Under the pieces are notes generated by a model. That model made no database searches. It was not told where the DNA came from and saw nothing but the letters and a program-made list of their open reading frames with translations. From Kryptolebias marmoratus (taxonomy: Eukaryota; Chordata; Actinopteri; Cyprinodontiformes; Rivulidae), in NCBI RefSeq assembly GCF_001649575.2, contig NC_051441.1:13523039-13587038 (forward strand): 64,000 nt of DNA, written 5' to 3'. Positions 1 through 12,727 of this stretch are shown here, piece after piece. Position numbers and translations under genes: made by a program. Every line of letters starts with the position of its first letter. Position 1 is the first letter of the stretch.

Positions 1-795
1 GTTAAGGGACGTTTTGTTAAACAAGTTAGCTCCTGTTTTATTTGAGCTGGAATCTGCCTTTTCAGCAAATCTATTAAACAAAAATTAGAGGAGTATGGAA
101 ACAATAATCTTAGGCTTTAAAACAAGAAAGGTGTCATTGTTTATGGGAGACAAATATAGCTCTATTTTTGGCAAAAACTGTATTTTGTTTGCTGAAAAAC
201 TATATAGTTTGACATCTATAGTCTGATGTGTCCTACTGGCTGAATTAAAGGTGGATATGAATGGTTTTCTCAAAAACAATACACCATCATGTCTATTTCT
301 TTGTGTGACTGAAAATCTAAAACCGTCTTAAAGTGTTTGTCATAGATCTCCGTACTTCCATTAGTTAAAAACCTCAGTCGCTGACACTGCAAAATAAATT
401 ATTATCTGCTTTGTTTATGACTCTTTAAAATCTCAGGGGGCAATTCCACTAGTTTACTTTTTAAATAATGCCATTAATGCCAAATTTACTGCAAACTCCT
501 TCATAAATTGCATATTTGAGGACATCTACAGGAAGTTTCGTCAAATCCTTTATGTTTTGTTTTCAAAATATACATATAAAACCATGTTGTTTTCATGCAC
601 TGTGTACAACTAGGATCCTCTGTATTGAAACAGAACAGTTTGTGTCTAATAAAGCTCAGCAACCATTTCATCCTTATGCAGTGGAGATGGAGGATCGCCG
701 ATCTTCCATCTGCAGCAGAGATGTCCTCTTTGGCGTCCTCATGTCAGCTGAATGACGTTCATTGGGCTCTGCGTTCAGAAAGCGTTAGATGAAAG
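1..795. other. 3' flank/UTR of kcnj12, no other gene seen
   Basis: AT-rich sequence directly downstream of the minus-strand channel gene. It probably holds its 3' UTR; several TTTATT strings (AATAAA on the minus strand) occur but none is decisive. Open frames here are short and unlike any protein. Confidence 0.5.
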
Positions 796-2061
796 TTAAA
801 TCGCTGATTCTCTTCGAGAGGATGGCTGATTACGATCAGGTGCGGTCAGCTCAGACGAGCACCTTTTGTCCTGCTCTTTCTCTTCGCCTCCGTCAACCTC
901 CTCGTCCCTGCTGATGAAGGCCAGCTCGTTCTCGTAACAGAAGGAGTTGGCGCCAGATGTTGGGAATTTCCTCTCCTCCATGTCCTTGGCGCTGCACCTG
1001 GGCGTGGACGGCACTTCGAACGTTTTGTGGAAGTAGGCGCAGTCTATCCGGTACTGGCTCCTCTCCTCGAAGATGACAGGCTCGAAGCGGTGACCCCACA
1101 GGATTTCGGAGGGCAGGTAGGAGCTGCGGGCTTGTGTCGTCATGGCCGTGGCCTCCACCAGCCCTTCGAGTATGATCACGATCTCAAAGTCGGATGTTTC
1201 GAGGTCCTGCTTGCTGATGCCGAACAGTGGACTTTCTTCATCGATCTCGTGTATGACAGTGAGGGGTGCAACCAAAAACAGACGGTCTGTGCCTTTGTCG
1301 TATCCAACGTTCATGTCGATCTGATCCAAGGGGATGTACTCGCCCTCTTCTGTGTAGCGAGGCTTCACCAGCTGGGCTCGCACGTGAGCCTCCACAATGT
1401 GGCTCTTCCTCAGATTAGCAACCCTGAACATGAGGCACAGCTTCCCGTCCCGCATGGCGATTACCGCGTTGTGGCTAAACAGTAGCGTCTCTGCACGCTT
1501 CTTAGGTCTTGCCATCTTGGCCATGATGGCACCGATCATGAAGGCATCGATGATGCAGCCCATGATGGACTGAAAGACAACCATGAAGATGGCTGCGGGG
1601 CATTCTTCGGTCACACAGCGGGCTCCGTACCCAATGGTTGTCTGGGTCTCGATGGAGAACAGAAAGGCTGCCACGAAGGTGTTGACCTGCGTGACACAAG
1701 GAACAAAACTCTCATCTCTTCCGTGACTGTCCATGTCGCCGTGCAGGAGGCCGATGATCCAGAACGCCAGGCCGAACGTCAGCCAGGACACCACAAACGC
1801 CAGGCTGAACATCAGGAACATGTATCGCCAGCGGATGTCCACACAGGTTGTAAAAATGTCCGATATGTACCTTTGGGACTTCTCGTCCATGTTGGAGAAG
1901 TTGATGTTGCATTGGCCGGTCTTGTTGACGAACCGGCTGTGGCATTTGCGCCTCGTGTGGATCTTGCCGTTGCCAAAGCTGCCCACGGCAGGCATGGTAC
2001 TCAGTCTGAGTCCTTCTTCTTCACAAGACAGGAAGCTGTGGTGAGCTCTTCCCACACTCAT
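796..2061 (-). CDS. kcnj12: Inward-rectifier potassium channel Kir2.2-like, single coding exon
   Basis: 421-residue Kir2 channel subunit; tetramers pass inward K+ current and set resting potential in excitable cells. Visible: TM1 about 80-104, pore loop with TIGYG filter (142-146), TM2 with rectification aspartate D172, cytoplasmic rectification acidics E224 and E299, PIP2-contact PKKR (186-189), R228 and R260, the extracellular disulfide pair C122/C154, the FCYENE ER-export signal (374-379) and a C-terminal RRESAI PDZ ligand. The [16 protein letters not shown] stretch fits Kir2.2 better than Kir2.1 or Kir2.3, although the SAI terminus is Kir2.3-like. The start at 2061 aligns with the family N-terminus ([10 protein letters not shown] against EEDGLHLVTM in mammals); an intronless coding region is normal for Kir genes. 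Odd points: alanine follows the GYG filter (A147) and MFRVAN replaces the usual MWRVGN at 211-216. Family certain; exact teleost paralogue uncertain. Confidence 0.95.
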   Translation of the reverse strand: MSVGRAHHSFLSCEEEGLRLSTMPAVGSFGNGKIHTRRKCHSRFVNKTGQCNINFSNMDEKSQRYISDIFTTCVDIRWRYMFLMFSLAFVVSWLTFGLAFWIIGLLHGDMDSHGRDESFVPCVTQVNTFVAAFLFSIETQTTIGYGARCVTEECPAAIFMVVFQSIMGCIIDAFMIGAIMAKMARPKKRAETLLFSHNAVIAMRDGKLCLMFRVANLRKSHIVEAHVRAQLVKPRYTEEGEYIPLDQIDMNVGYDKGTDRLFLVAPLTVIHEIDEESPLFGISKQDLETSDFEIVIILEGLVEATAMTTQARSSYLPSEILWGHRFEPVIFEERSQYRIDCAYFHKTFEVPSTPRCSAKDMEERKFPTSGANSFCYENELAFISRDEEVDGGEEKEQDKRCSSELTAPDRNQPSSRRESAI

Positions 2062-2153
2062 GCCTCAGTGAAACACAGCCACGGGGCCTCACGATACCAG
2101 CTCACAGAGGTGCACGGCTCAGTCCGGCACAAACTAGACTCAATCATCAACGC
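2062..2153 (-). other. kcnj12: 5' untranslated part of the kcnj12 coding exon and its splice acceptor
   Basis: On the minus strand a pyrimidine tract (2157-2172) ends in TTTGCAG at 2154-2160, a good splice acceptor 92 bases upstream of the start codon. KCNJ12 genes normally have noncoding 5' exons, so this is probably where the leader joins. The upstream noncoding exon or exons should lie to the right (2.2-12 kb), but I could not place them. Confidence 0.6.
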
Positions 2154-2289
2154 CTGCAAAGAAAGAAAAAAAGACAGGAAGGATGTATCTTCACTAAGTG
2201 TGTGGATAAAAAAAGAAAACAAGACACATTTGTTAAGATCAAGAATAGAGTCTATTTGGCCTTCATGAGTGAGTTCAGATGTTTTGAAG

Positions 2290-2440
2290 CGACTTTCTGT
2301 GAAAAGGTTACAAACAATTAATATCTTACTTCTTGGAAAGCTTTTCGATGACCTGAGTTCAGAGAGCCAGAGTTTAATTCTGACTGAGGAGCTAAAGCTA
2401 AAGCCAGTATCTCTCTGGGCTGAAACTGTTGGAGACAAGT
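2290..2440. repeat. Dispersed repeat family B, copy 1
   Basis: AATATCTTACTTCTTGGAAA, GCTTTTCGATGACCTGAGTT and CAGAGTTTAATTCTGAC recur with changes at 7.06-7.19 kb. Confidence 0.55.
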
Positions 2441-3835
2441 TGGCGACTCAAAATTACAAGAAAGTTTTCTGTTGGGGTCTCACTGAATTCTGAGGGTTTA
2501 CCACCAAGCAACCAATGAGCCTCATTTTGACAAAGTTTTTTAAAAATCCCGTCTTACTTTTGTGCTCATGGCTTACAAAACCAGGCTCGTGCAGGTTGTT
2601 TCGTTGCCTACCTCCGTCCACATTGTACCGCTTTGGCCCCTGCCCACCTCGGCAGCCGTCCTCGTGTTTATGATTTAATCTACCAAATTCAACTTTTGAA
2701 AACTGAAAGAATTCGAGCTGCCTGCAGCAACTCTGCAACTACTTCAAGAGAAAATTGGTCACACTTTACAATAATGAAGCAAAAATGAAAAGCAATCTGC
2801 TCCCGCCTATTTGCACCTGCAATTAACCCTTAAATTTGATTTAAACAACAGTGTTTTGTGAAACTGACAGCAGCGTAAAGGTTTATAAAATAGTGTTTGC
2901 ATGAACCAGGTAAGATATTTGTTTTGAGCTATCAATATGGTTGTCTCTTATTGTTATTTGCACATATGTCTAATTCTTTTAGATCCTTTTTTTACAATTT
3001 GTTTCTGACAAAACCTGCCACTTTAACATGTTTTCTCAGCCAAAACATGTTGTCAACTTTCACTATTGATTTAGTTTGGTTTATAGTCCAAATGCCACTG
3101 AGCCTCTTAATGCTCAATATTCAAACTTTGTGTGTCCTTTATTGGCTGATCTCACATTATCAGTGGTAAAACTGAGGGGAAAACATTATAAAGAGATTTT
3201 CTATGCCGGAAACCTTGCTCCTAGTGGAGACATTAAACTTTATTTTGGTAACCTCCAACATTTATGGTTTTAATTTCAGTCTGTCTTGGTCCCTTTTCCC
3301 CTTTACCTTGGGAAATAGTGCGATTTATACAAAACACATTTCACCGACCAACACGGTACAGAAATAGCCGGCTAATCTAATGTCCTGCCATTTTATGTGA
3401 CGTATCTTGTTTTTCCTCCAGCTGGCACCAATGTGAGAGCCACTGGAGGGCTGTGATGAGGCTGCGTGATCCCCCTGTGAGGCTAAAGCGGAAAGTAATG
3501 AGGGCTAAAAAAAAAAAAGATGGGGCAGAAAACTTGGTCTCATAGTGAAGATGGTGTCAGATGTGAAGCGTTTGATGGAGGAATTCCAAGGCGTCACTCA
3601 GGACGTCATAGAAAAAAATTTCTAAAATAGTCTAAGCAGCTGGACAGTATGCTTTACAGCCTGATAAATGTGGTCATTTTATTTATAAAAACACTCATAT
3701 ATTAAATTATATTTTGTTGAATCAGGGTTACCTTCAAAGTCCCGCTCTTCTTGATGTACTGCAGAAGTGATCAGACACCTGACGCTGGATGGTCAAAGGC
3801 AGGCGATAATGTTGTTGCCCTTCTTTGTGTGTGAG

Positions 3836-4170
3836 TGTCTTCATGTGTCTGTTAGCAAAATATCTCATGAACCACTGAATGGATTTTAATGAAACTCTCA
3901 GAGAGGGATCATTGGATGTACCTCTACGCCTGATTACCTTTTGGAGTCAGCTCAAATCAAGATGGCTGCCGAAGCTAATCAATTTTATCACTCACAACAA
4001 TGGCTCTAACTCAGTTAATTTGCAGAGCTGAGACTCATCCCCAACTTATACTCTGAGCACCTCCTTGTTTTGCCAGCAAAATATCTCATGAAGAACTGAA
4101 CAGATTTTAATAAAGTCTTTAGAAATTAATTATTGGATGTGTGGGTGATATGCATTTCTTCAAGGAATGC
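3836..4170 (+). repeat. Dispersed repeat family A, two head-to-tail partial copies
   Basis: TAGCAAAATATCTCATGAAC, then CACTGAATGGATTTTAATG, later GGAGTCAGCTCAAATCAAG and ATGGCTGCC, then a second start GCCAGCAAAATATCTCATGA near 4073. The same order of blocks recurs at 10.9, 14.5, 19.0 and 21.4 kb. Confidence 0.75.
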
Positions 4171-7049
4171 TAGACTTTTAATTTCTGTTTATATTGACCA
4201 ACCAGGTTTTCACTAAATTCAGTCAAAATCTTTCTTATCACACCAATTCGACCAGATCTGAAAACAGGATGTTTTTAAATGTCCTGTTATCAGATGCAGC
4301 TTAAATTGTTTTTTGATTCTTGATGAATTAGGTGTGTAACCAACAATTACGGATCTACAGCCAGTTCTGGATAAACGCAGGTATGTAGCACCTAAATACT
4401 GTTATTTTTAGTAGACATCGTTTAATCCCATATGGTAATCTGAACGTGATGGCAGACATTTTGCCGGTAATAAATATCATCTGGTCATAATCAGAGTATG
4501 TCACACTGTCACTGTCCAATATGTTTCTTCTTACTCAGACACTGTAACTCAAGAGACTCTATAACACTTCGGTGAACGGCTGACTGTACCTGGTGTCACC
4601 TTTTTATTGGTATTTTTAGTATAATAGAATTATTTTTAGGATATTTATTCTTAAAAGTTAAAAGTAGGCCACTTCGTAATGGGTTAGCCACGCCTGATGC
4701 AATCACTGAGATCATTTCGTGATCAGATCCAGCTGAAACAAAACGTTTGCCTCGTCTTAATCGTATACATTTCATATTCATACGTCAGATATCTACAAAC
4801 GACCGTGTGGCCAGTAATTTTTGAAGTGATAACAAAAATCCCACCTGTGTTGTTTGTTGCATATGAGCAGCTTACTGACATCTGGACTAGAAATAAAAGA
4901 ATTACAATATAGAATCATGGTACCGCTCTTTTTTTTCCAGACAATAATACATAAAATATTTGACTTGCCATCTTATCTACCAGTCATCAAGATATTTTAT
5001 AAGATAATAAAACTTGCAGCCAGCTGTTTGCACAAGAAACAGTCATTAATCATATTTTTCCTGAATCAGACTGCAGCGATGTTACAGACAAACATTCGTA
5101 TCAGTATAGGTCTAAGATGATATAACTGAGTGATTTCTGGGCCATTCTATCATTTATGAAGGTATGATTGTTTTTTTCTCATTGCATCCTAAAAGAATAA
5201 AACATATCAGATTTGTTGAGTGTGCAATAATAAAACAGAATTCCTGTTTTGACATTTTTGTTTCCTTTTCCTCTGATTTTAATAAAACGTCTAAATAAAG
5301 CGTCCTGACTATGGATTCCTCCATCACTGGAATAATAAAAATGTAGATGAATTCGCAGTTTAGATTTAGGAAAAAGTTTGTACGAGTCTATAACAACTTA
5401 TGACTTGAGCAAGTCTTTGCACGTGTTTGGTTTACATAATTTTTATTTCTCAGTTTCCTAGTTGCTAGGAAGCAGAGTGTGAGTGTCTGAGGGGATATTA
5501 ATATCTAGTATTTTGCTTGCCGTATCTTTCACAAGTCTCAGTCCGCCTGCTGAGCTGTGACATTAATGCGATGAGACTCAGAAAGTGCTCTCACTCAGGA
5601 TATGTTAATAAAAATAGTTCATTCTCAGAAAAAAGCAGCGTGAAATGAAAACCCGCTTACCTTTTCTGCATGTGCTCTTGTTAAATGTAGATTAACACCT
5701 TTCCTTTTTCTCCCAGGTGTCCCATTTTTCTTTTTTTTTTCCTTTTCAGCCAAACTGTTGCATGTTTCTTCCTGGAGGCTTTTCTTCTCTCCTGCTACGG
5801 GTAGAACCACTCTATCCTCCTGAGGCAGGAAAGCAAATGACCAGAGAGTATCTTCATCTTCCTGCCTGATTTAAAAGCATCTGTTTCTGCACCGAACTGG
5901 GAGAAGATTCCAGCCTTTCCTGCTGTGAAGTACTCCAAAGTTGCAGCTCGGCTGTTACCCAGTGGATCAGAAATGACAGAAAGACTTCAGCGAAGCTCTG
6001 TTGTTATCATTTCGACCCTGATAAAAGAACGACTTGATGACAGCGCTCCAAAATCAGACGAATGTGAGGGCCTGTTGCTCCAGCCCAGTTAAAAATGTAA
6101 TTCTCCCCAGTTTGATCTGGAATGACGAGGCCAGTCAGTGTTCTCTCCTCTTCCACGTGTCTCTCACTTTCTTAGTATATCTGCCATCTGATCTTGTTCT
6201 GCTGCATATCCCACTCTGTATCCCACATCCAGTGAACTCTTGCTCGCTGCTCGGCTCCATTCCTCCCCCTCCTTCCTTCAGTGTCACTGTAGATACTTGG
6301 CATTTGGAGGCAACGTGCTCTTCCTCTGTGATGGTCAGCTGGTGATCGGCCGCGCTGAAAGGACCGACTGGTCCAGTCGGGACTGATGAGAATGCAACGC
6401 AGTGATTTATTTGGGGTCGGCTGGATTCATTTCCCCGCAAAACCATTTTTTGTTATTATTTGTGAGAGCATTTCTTATTGCAAATAACTCATATTTAGGT
6501 GCAAGCCTTCTTTTATGAAACCCAGAGCTCATTAAATCTACCTGCTGTCCTTAATTGTTATTTTTTTCTTTACTTTCCTCTATAATTATTTTTATTCTAA
6601 GCTAAATATGTCAGAGTGGGCAGTTTGGTTTCCATTTCTTCAGAAAGTGGAAAAGCTCCTGTTGAACAAGCAGGGTGGATGAAAGCCTCGTAGGCAGTTT
6701 CTTACTGAGCATCACTCTTTTTCACATTGTGTGTGTGTTTGTGTGTGTGTGTCGTGTGTTTGTGCCAGAATTAAAAGAGTCTTTATCTTTCGCAAAATCC
6801 AAAATATTTTTTTATTTTAAGCCCAGAGTCTAATCTAGCATCGTTTGGAGCTAAACATTTGGAAAGCTTAAAGAATAATTTAAATCAATGTTTTATTATT
6901 TACAGATGGGTTTTATTATAAACTACAATCTTATTTGAATGCTTTAATGTTTAAAATACACTAAATCTTTTTATTAGTGTGTCGTCGCGCAACACCACCT
7001 TATAGGAATGCTCAGCTTTAGCTCCAGTCTCCTTAATCGAATCTTGGTT

Positions 7050-7190
7050 TTCTCTGTATGATCGATGAATATCTTACCTGTTGTAGATAGCTCTTTGAAC
7101 GACCTCAGTTTAGAGAAATAGAGTTTAATTCTGAGCAGACTGATGAGCTAACGACTAGTCTGAGTGGGGCCGAGACCAAAGAGGATTGTT
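7050..7190. repeat. Dispersed repeat family B, copy 2
   Basis: GAATATCTTACCTGTTGTAG, GCTCTTTGAACGACCTCAGT and TAGAGTTTAATTCTGAGCAG parallel the copy at 2.3 kb in the same orientation. Confidence 0.55.
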
Positions 7191-9190
7191 TCTGTCTTAA
7201 AACAACTCCAATCTCAAAACAAATTAAAGAGTTAATTAATTCTCATGGAAAGATTTTAATATTACAGCAGGAAGTGCCCCAGGCTGGACCGGATATGCTA
7301 CAGCTGGCTTCTGCTGCTATTTGTGCTATTGAATAACCATTAAATTCTGTCCGAATAACCATGTAAGGTAGGTATTATCAGATTTATATGAATTGCACAA
7401 TTTAATAATAAATTTAAAAAATGTTCTGGAACAACAACACAGTCTTTATTAAAGCTGTCAAAAGATGTTTAACTTTAAAGTTAAAAGTCTTAAACTTTAA
7501 AGTGGTAGTGGTGCCTAACTTTAAAGTAAGTTTTCTTTTTCTTACATTTACATTCAATTTCTCCATCCACATTTTCTAACCTACATTTTAAAACATCAAA
7601 TTACAAAGAAAGACTGTCCTTAGTTTGGCTTAATTTTCTTGCAAAACTTTTTTATGATCATTATAATTTGATACAGTTTACAGTTTTCTCTGAGTTATGA
7701 ACCATTTCAACACGTGATCAGAGTTCAGTGGCAACAGGATCGGGATAAAGTGGGACAAATATGGAAAATTTGGAAGAAAAAAAAAAAAAAACAGCTCATA
7801 TTTGGTTCTAGGACACCAAGTGTCCTAAAATAGGCTGCTACGTTATTGTTTGAAAAACTTTGTTCCTGCTTTTTACACGGATCGACCAGAATCTGAGTCT
7901 TTGAAAATTGCCACTTTGGAAAGCTTTTTGACAAAACAAAATCCGTTTTTCTCACCCAAAACGCCGGCTTTGCCAGAGGACCGGAGGTGCAAACACATCT
8001 TGTTCTTCCTTTAAATATCTGTTCTGAATTTTACGATAAATAGTGAAAAAAAGAAGAAAAGAATACACTGATTTAATCAAATATTATTTAGCTATGAAAT
8101 GAGATAATTGCCCAATTAAAAAATAAACAAATCATTATAATTGTGTGACAAATTTGAGACGTGTTTAAACTTTTATTCATTTGCGTGAAACCAGTAAGAA
8201 TAAGTAATTTAATAAACCTGTCAATACATTTTACAAACACACTTATTTCAGTAAATCAAAGATGAGGTTTAGTAGTTTCTCTGAGTGATCTGCTGTGGGC
8301 AGTGATGTTTATCTGCTCCAAAAACAGTCTGACCTATAAGTCCACAGCACGTCATGTCCCATACGGATCAACGCTGTCACCGAATCTACTTTTAGCTGCG
8401 TTTTTAAAAAGAAGCATCATTTATCGAGGAGACGATGACGTCCAGACAGACGGAGGAATCTCTGTTTCTAAACTCACCTCCACTGCTCTGTTCAGGAGGT
8501 TTTAGTTTCTGAGGACAGGAAGCAGGACGGAGAGGTCCAGTGGTGGTCTAACCCAGGCCATGGTAGAGCAGAGTGATGTGCTCAGTATCACCTCTATAAA
8601 TAAAATAATATTATTTAACCTGAGTGAGTTTTAGTCCTCCTGGAGCAGAGGAGGGATGCAGTATGAGGTAAAATGTTGATGAAAGTGAGCATAAAGTCTG
8701 AATATTTATAAGTGCAGAAAAGATTTTAACCACATTCAGTGAAATCCAAAATGTTTTTATTTTTATAAAGTACAAAATAAGGTCAAAAAGTGATGCCTGG
8801 TGTGTGTCTCCAGAAGCGGCTCACTGTAAGTGTGATGTCAGGACTGTAAATGGGTTATGGCAGAGCAGATGGGGGGGGGGAACCCGGTCCTTCCCTTGTT
8901 TATATACCAGGGAGTTATTTAAAGGCCTCCTCGCTGCAGCCGGACAAAGTGGGCCAGCTTCAGCTGCACGAGAGATGACACAAGATGCAGAGTTTGGTCC
9001 CCTCTCACCACGGCTTTGTTTGAAATGTCATGTCGTCAAGTTTTATCCAAGTTTCAGTGCAGCTTCTTCACCAGGGGAGAGAGAAATGTTTCTTTTATTT
9101 TGACAATATAGTTATATTCAGTTAAATTACATTTTGTCTTTGCAGAGGATGTGTTTGACTCAAAATCTTATGGCTGTGATGATTCACTGG

Positions 9191-9264
9191 AAGGAAGGAA
9201 TGAGGAAGGAGGGATGGAAGTAGGAAGGAAGGAAGGAAGGAAGGAAGGAAGGAAGGAAGGAGGA
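9191..9264. repeat. (GGAA)n purine tract
   Basis: Imperfect then perfect GGAA tetranucleotides, followed about 60 bases later by a CCTT/TTCC-rich stretch, so the pair could fold as an inverted repeat. Intergenic. Confidence 0.9.
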
Positions 9265-10515
9265 AGTGACTTCAGGAGAAAATAACCTGAAATACAGAAT
9301 CCTGAAAATGGAGGGAGGGAGGTTCCTTTCTTCCTTCCTCCTTCATGACTTTCAGATAAAATTACCTGGAAATACCGAAATGTGAAAATGTTTACACAGT
9401 AAAGAGCACGTTGTTATTTTATTACTAATAGAAATATTAAAACAACAACTTCATGGGTAATAATTATCTCGTCACACTGAGTTTTTTTTACTTTTGGAGG
9501 GGAAAAGATGTTTAGATCCACCAGAAGATGTTTAGTTTAGTAGATTTTGAGTTTCCTTCACTGTAAAACCTTCAAACATTGTAGCAGAGCTGGTTTTTAT
9601 GGATCCGACAGAAAGAGATGCTGAAGAAAGTCTTTGTTGGCACCAAGAGGAGCAGTGAGAGGATGAGAGAATCACACACACACACGCAGGACACTGGAGT
9701 CTTTTTATAGAAGTGATTACTGAACTTCCTGCTCAGACTGACCTAATGAACACTTTAACTCATAATAATGAAGGACTCCCACCTTATTCCCCGACAGTGT
9801 GAGCAGTGGAGGGTGAAATCAGGTCACTCTCACTGCGAGGCAACGCCTGCATTCAATTAAATCAGAAAAAACAAAGATTTATTCTGCCTCATTCATGTTA
9901 ATGAGATTTATTAAATGATTCTTTTCTTGATCCAGAAAATAGAAGATGTGATCGTCTGGTTTTAAACTATCTCCACTCACGTGTGATTTTAAAAACATCC
10001 TAATCCTTTAGAGTTTCCGAAGACTCTGTCTTCTTGGTCGAGTTTACTCTGTCAGGCTGGAGCTTCCAAACAGGTGCCTGAATTTATATTTGTCTCGAGT
10101 GAACAATGTAGGATTTACTTATTGTCATGGAAACGCCGACAAATTGAAGCTTGAGCGAAACAAGCTGCATGTAGGTCACCCGCCTCTGGACCCGATTTTA
10201 TCATTTTTATAAATAGTGAAGTTTGGACTTGGCTGATCCGGGAACAGACTCCTGTCACACGCCAGAAGAAAACCCATCAGAGGTGAGCTCCTGTCAGCTG
10301 CACTGCACACACACACAGGTGAAGTGTGTGATCTGGAAACAGATCTCAGATCTGTGCTGCTGGGTTGCAGTAATTGATCTTTGCTTGACTAAATGGGCCA
10401 CTTATTTTTACAGGCTGAGCAGGTGCGCCTGGTTTTACATCCGCCACCGATCAGTCATGAGGACCTGGTTTACAGGCCAGCTCGACTCACAAGGAACCCT
10501 GCAGGTGTGCAAAGA

Positions 10516-10542
10516 AACACACACACACACACACACACACAC
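10516..10542. repeat. (CA)n microsatellite
   Basis: About 13 CA units in intergenic sequence. Confidence 0.95.
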
Positions 10543-10889
10543 ATTTCTTCCCACATGTTGGAACGCTAAAACACACTGTAGGTAATTTACAGCATTATTC
10601 GTTTTACCATGAAAAGATGACATTTTTATCAAATAGGAACTCCTGAGAAAATAAAGTCTGCTGATTGATGCTGAAATACCTCATAATAAATGTACCAAAC
10701 TAAATACTGTAAGTAACTCGTGTAAAGTCAACAGTGTTGTCAGGGAACCAGACTCAGAGGAGCAGAAACACAGCTTTTTATAGAAAAAAGACATGTTGAC
10801 ACCATTAGCCACAGCAGCCACCTCGCCTATATTACTGTAAAAATAACAACAAATTTAGCCGTTTTTGTCAAACCTGAAAAAAAAATAAC

Positions 10890-11170
10890 ATTATGCCCAA
10901 ACTCACACAATATGAGTATGTTTATGAGACGACTCTCAGCCACTACCACACCAAGTATTAGCTCAATATCTGTAAAACTGAGGTAAAGCCATTTTTGTGT
11001 CTAAGTTATGTTGGCTGTGGCGTCCATCTTGAATTGAGTTGACTCTAGAAGGTAAGTTGTACGTCCAGTGATCATTTTCTGGACCTTTCTGTACAACCTG
11101 CCATGTAGTTAAGGAATTATTTTGCTAACAGACAGACACACAAACACATAGAGGCGAAGACATCAAATCT
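10890..11170 (-). repeat. Dispersed repeat family A copy
   Basis: Reverse orientation: TTTTGCTAACAGACAGACAC at one end, CCATCTTGAATTGAGTTGAC in the middle, and GACTCTCAGCCACTACCACA at the other end. Confidence 0.75.
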
Positions 11171-11950
11171 TGCTTTTAGGTTGGCTAAAACGCAGCCTAC
11201 TGCTACTTTTCAGGTATTTTTAATAGGTCCTTAGTATTTATGTGAACATGTTTTTGTTGTGATGCTATAATTTTGAGTTACCTGGAGAAAACCATCAGCG
11301 ATTAGCTGCAGAGATTCTGTTTTGATGGCCTAAAACCCAAGCCGTTCTGAAAGGCTGACAGATGCAGGCTTGTCTCCGTGGAGGACAGCTTCAGGAACCG
11401 GTCCTGCTCCGTCAGAAGGCCGGCTCACATGACCGCAGCTCCACTCGGGGTTCGTCACGGGGAAACAGGGACGAGTGTTGGGTTTTAACGAGGTGTGATG
11501 TTCCTCTGCAGCAACACGACCCCGAGGAACAGAGAAACACACGTCCCTCTGAGCCTGACTCACAAGACTCACAGAAATCAGACCTGAGACACAGACTGAC
11601 CTGTGTTTCTGAATAAATCTAAAAATAGACTCAACTGTAACATAACACACACACACACACTTCTGCTCTTCTGGGTAATTATGGATTTGTGCATGTCATG
11701 CTTTATATGTTATATCTTTGGGCAACGAGAAGAAAGTTATTTAACGGGTCAGCCGTTCAGAAGGGATGAAGAAATGTTCAGGATGCTTTGAGGAGCTCAC
11801 AGGGGGACGTTTTCAGATTGACATCAGAGTCTGCTGACTGTTTAGAATAAAACATGAGATGAGATGTGAGTTTCTGCTGCTGTGTGACAAGGAAAGCCCC
11901 AACCTGCTCAGTTTGAGTCAAGAGAAAAATGGTTTTCTTTCACATGTGAC

Positions 11951-12040
<90 letters not shown>
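11951..12040. repeat. (ATCT)n microsatellite, about 22 units
   Basis: A perfect 90-base CTAT/ATCT array, about 700 bases beyond the 3' end of the MPRIP-like gene. Its translation as repeated YLSI is an artefact. It is the same repeat unit, on the other strand, as the GATA array at 25.25 kb. Confidence 0.97.
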
Positions 12041-12560
12041 GACACATTTTACAGATGCGCTTTAACTTCCTGACATTGCAGTCCTCTTGATTTTATTAAT
12101 TGTGTTTTTATTGTATTTAAAGACATCATTTTGTCCCCTTGTTCTAATTATTTTTATAGATTTCAGCCATGTGTGAGTGTGTATCTGAGCTCTTTTGTCA
12201 ACCCCCTTGATTTATTGATTTTGGGTCCTGCAGCAGCCTTTATTTATATCTATTTAAATTATCTAAATTATTAAATTATCTATTTAAATAAATCTATTTG
12301 ATTTAAATCTATTGGATTTTTATCTTTTTGATTCCAATTAGATTTTTTTTAAGTCATTCAAATCAGAGCTACAGAAATTGCACTTTGAGAGGTGAAGAAG
12401 CTGAAACTGAGTTGTTAAAGTTAAAGAAGCTGAATATTAGCTGAATGCTAAAAGGAGAAAAACAAGAGATAAAAGGTGAAAAATCTAAAAGTTAAAACTC
12501 GTAAAATGACAACCTGTAAACCAAAAATATATCCAGACCAGTTTCAACCTGACACTTTAC

Positions 12561-12571
12561 ATTTATTTATT
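12561..12571 (-). terminator. Candidate poly(A) signal of the MPRIP-like gene
   Basis: TTTATTTATT on the plus strand reads AATAAATAAA on the minus strand, about 160 bases past the stop codon at 12728. Position and sequence fit a cleavage signal; the cleavage site itself is not visible. Confidence 0.5.
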
Positions 12572-12727
12572 AAGAAAAGCCTGTTTGTTGCTCCCTCTGG
12601 TGGCGATGCTTAGTTTTTTGACATTTAAGTTACGAAGCAAACAGTGAAAAGTTATTTTATATCATCGCATATAGTTCATGTGCAAAAAAAATAAAGTGTT
12701 GAAACTTCTCAGAGGGTTTTTGTCAGA

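Larger units (their letters stand above)
2172..12560. other. Repeat-rich intergenic interval, about 10 kb, no supportable gene
   Basis: No run of coding exons with matched splice signals was found on either strand. The interval holds two copies of one dispersed repeat (about 2.29-2.44 and 7.05-7.19 kb), copies of a second family (3.84-4.17 and 10.89-11.17 kb), a GGAA tract (9.19-9.26 kb), a CA repeat (10.5 kb) and an ATCT microsatellite (11.95-12.04 kb). Noncoding leader exons of kcnj12 may hide here. Confidence 0.55.

Noticed and set aside
1027..1485. 152-codon plus-strand frame inside kcnj12
   Set aside because: Antisense shadow of the conserved channel coding sequence, with no family resemblance.
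11859..12065. Frame with repeated YLSI, also seen at 25164-25518
   Set aside because: Translation of ATCT/GATA microsatellites, not a protein.
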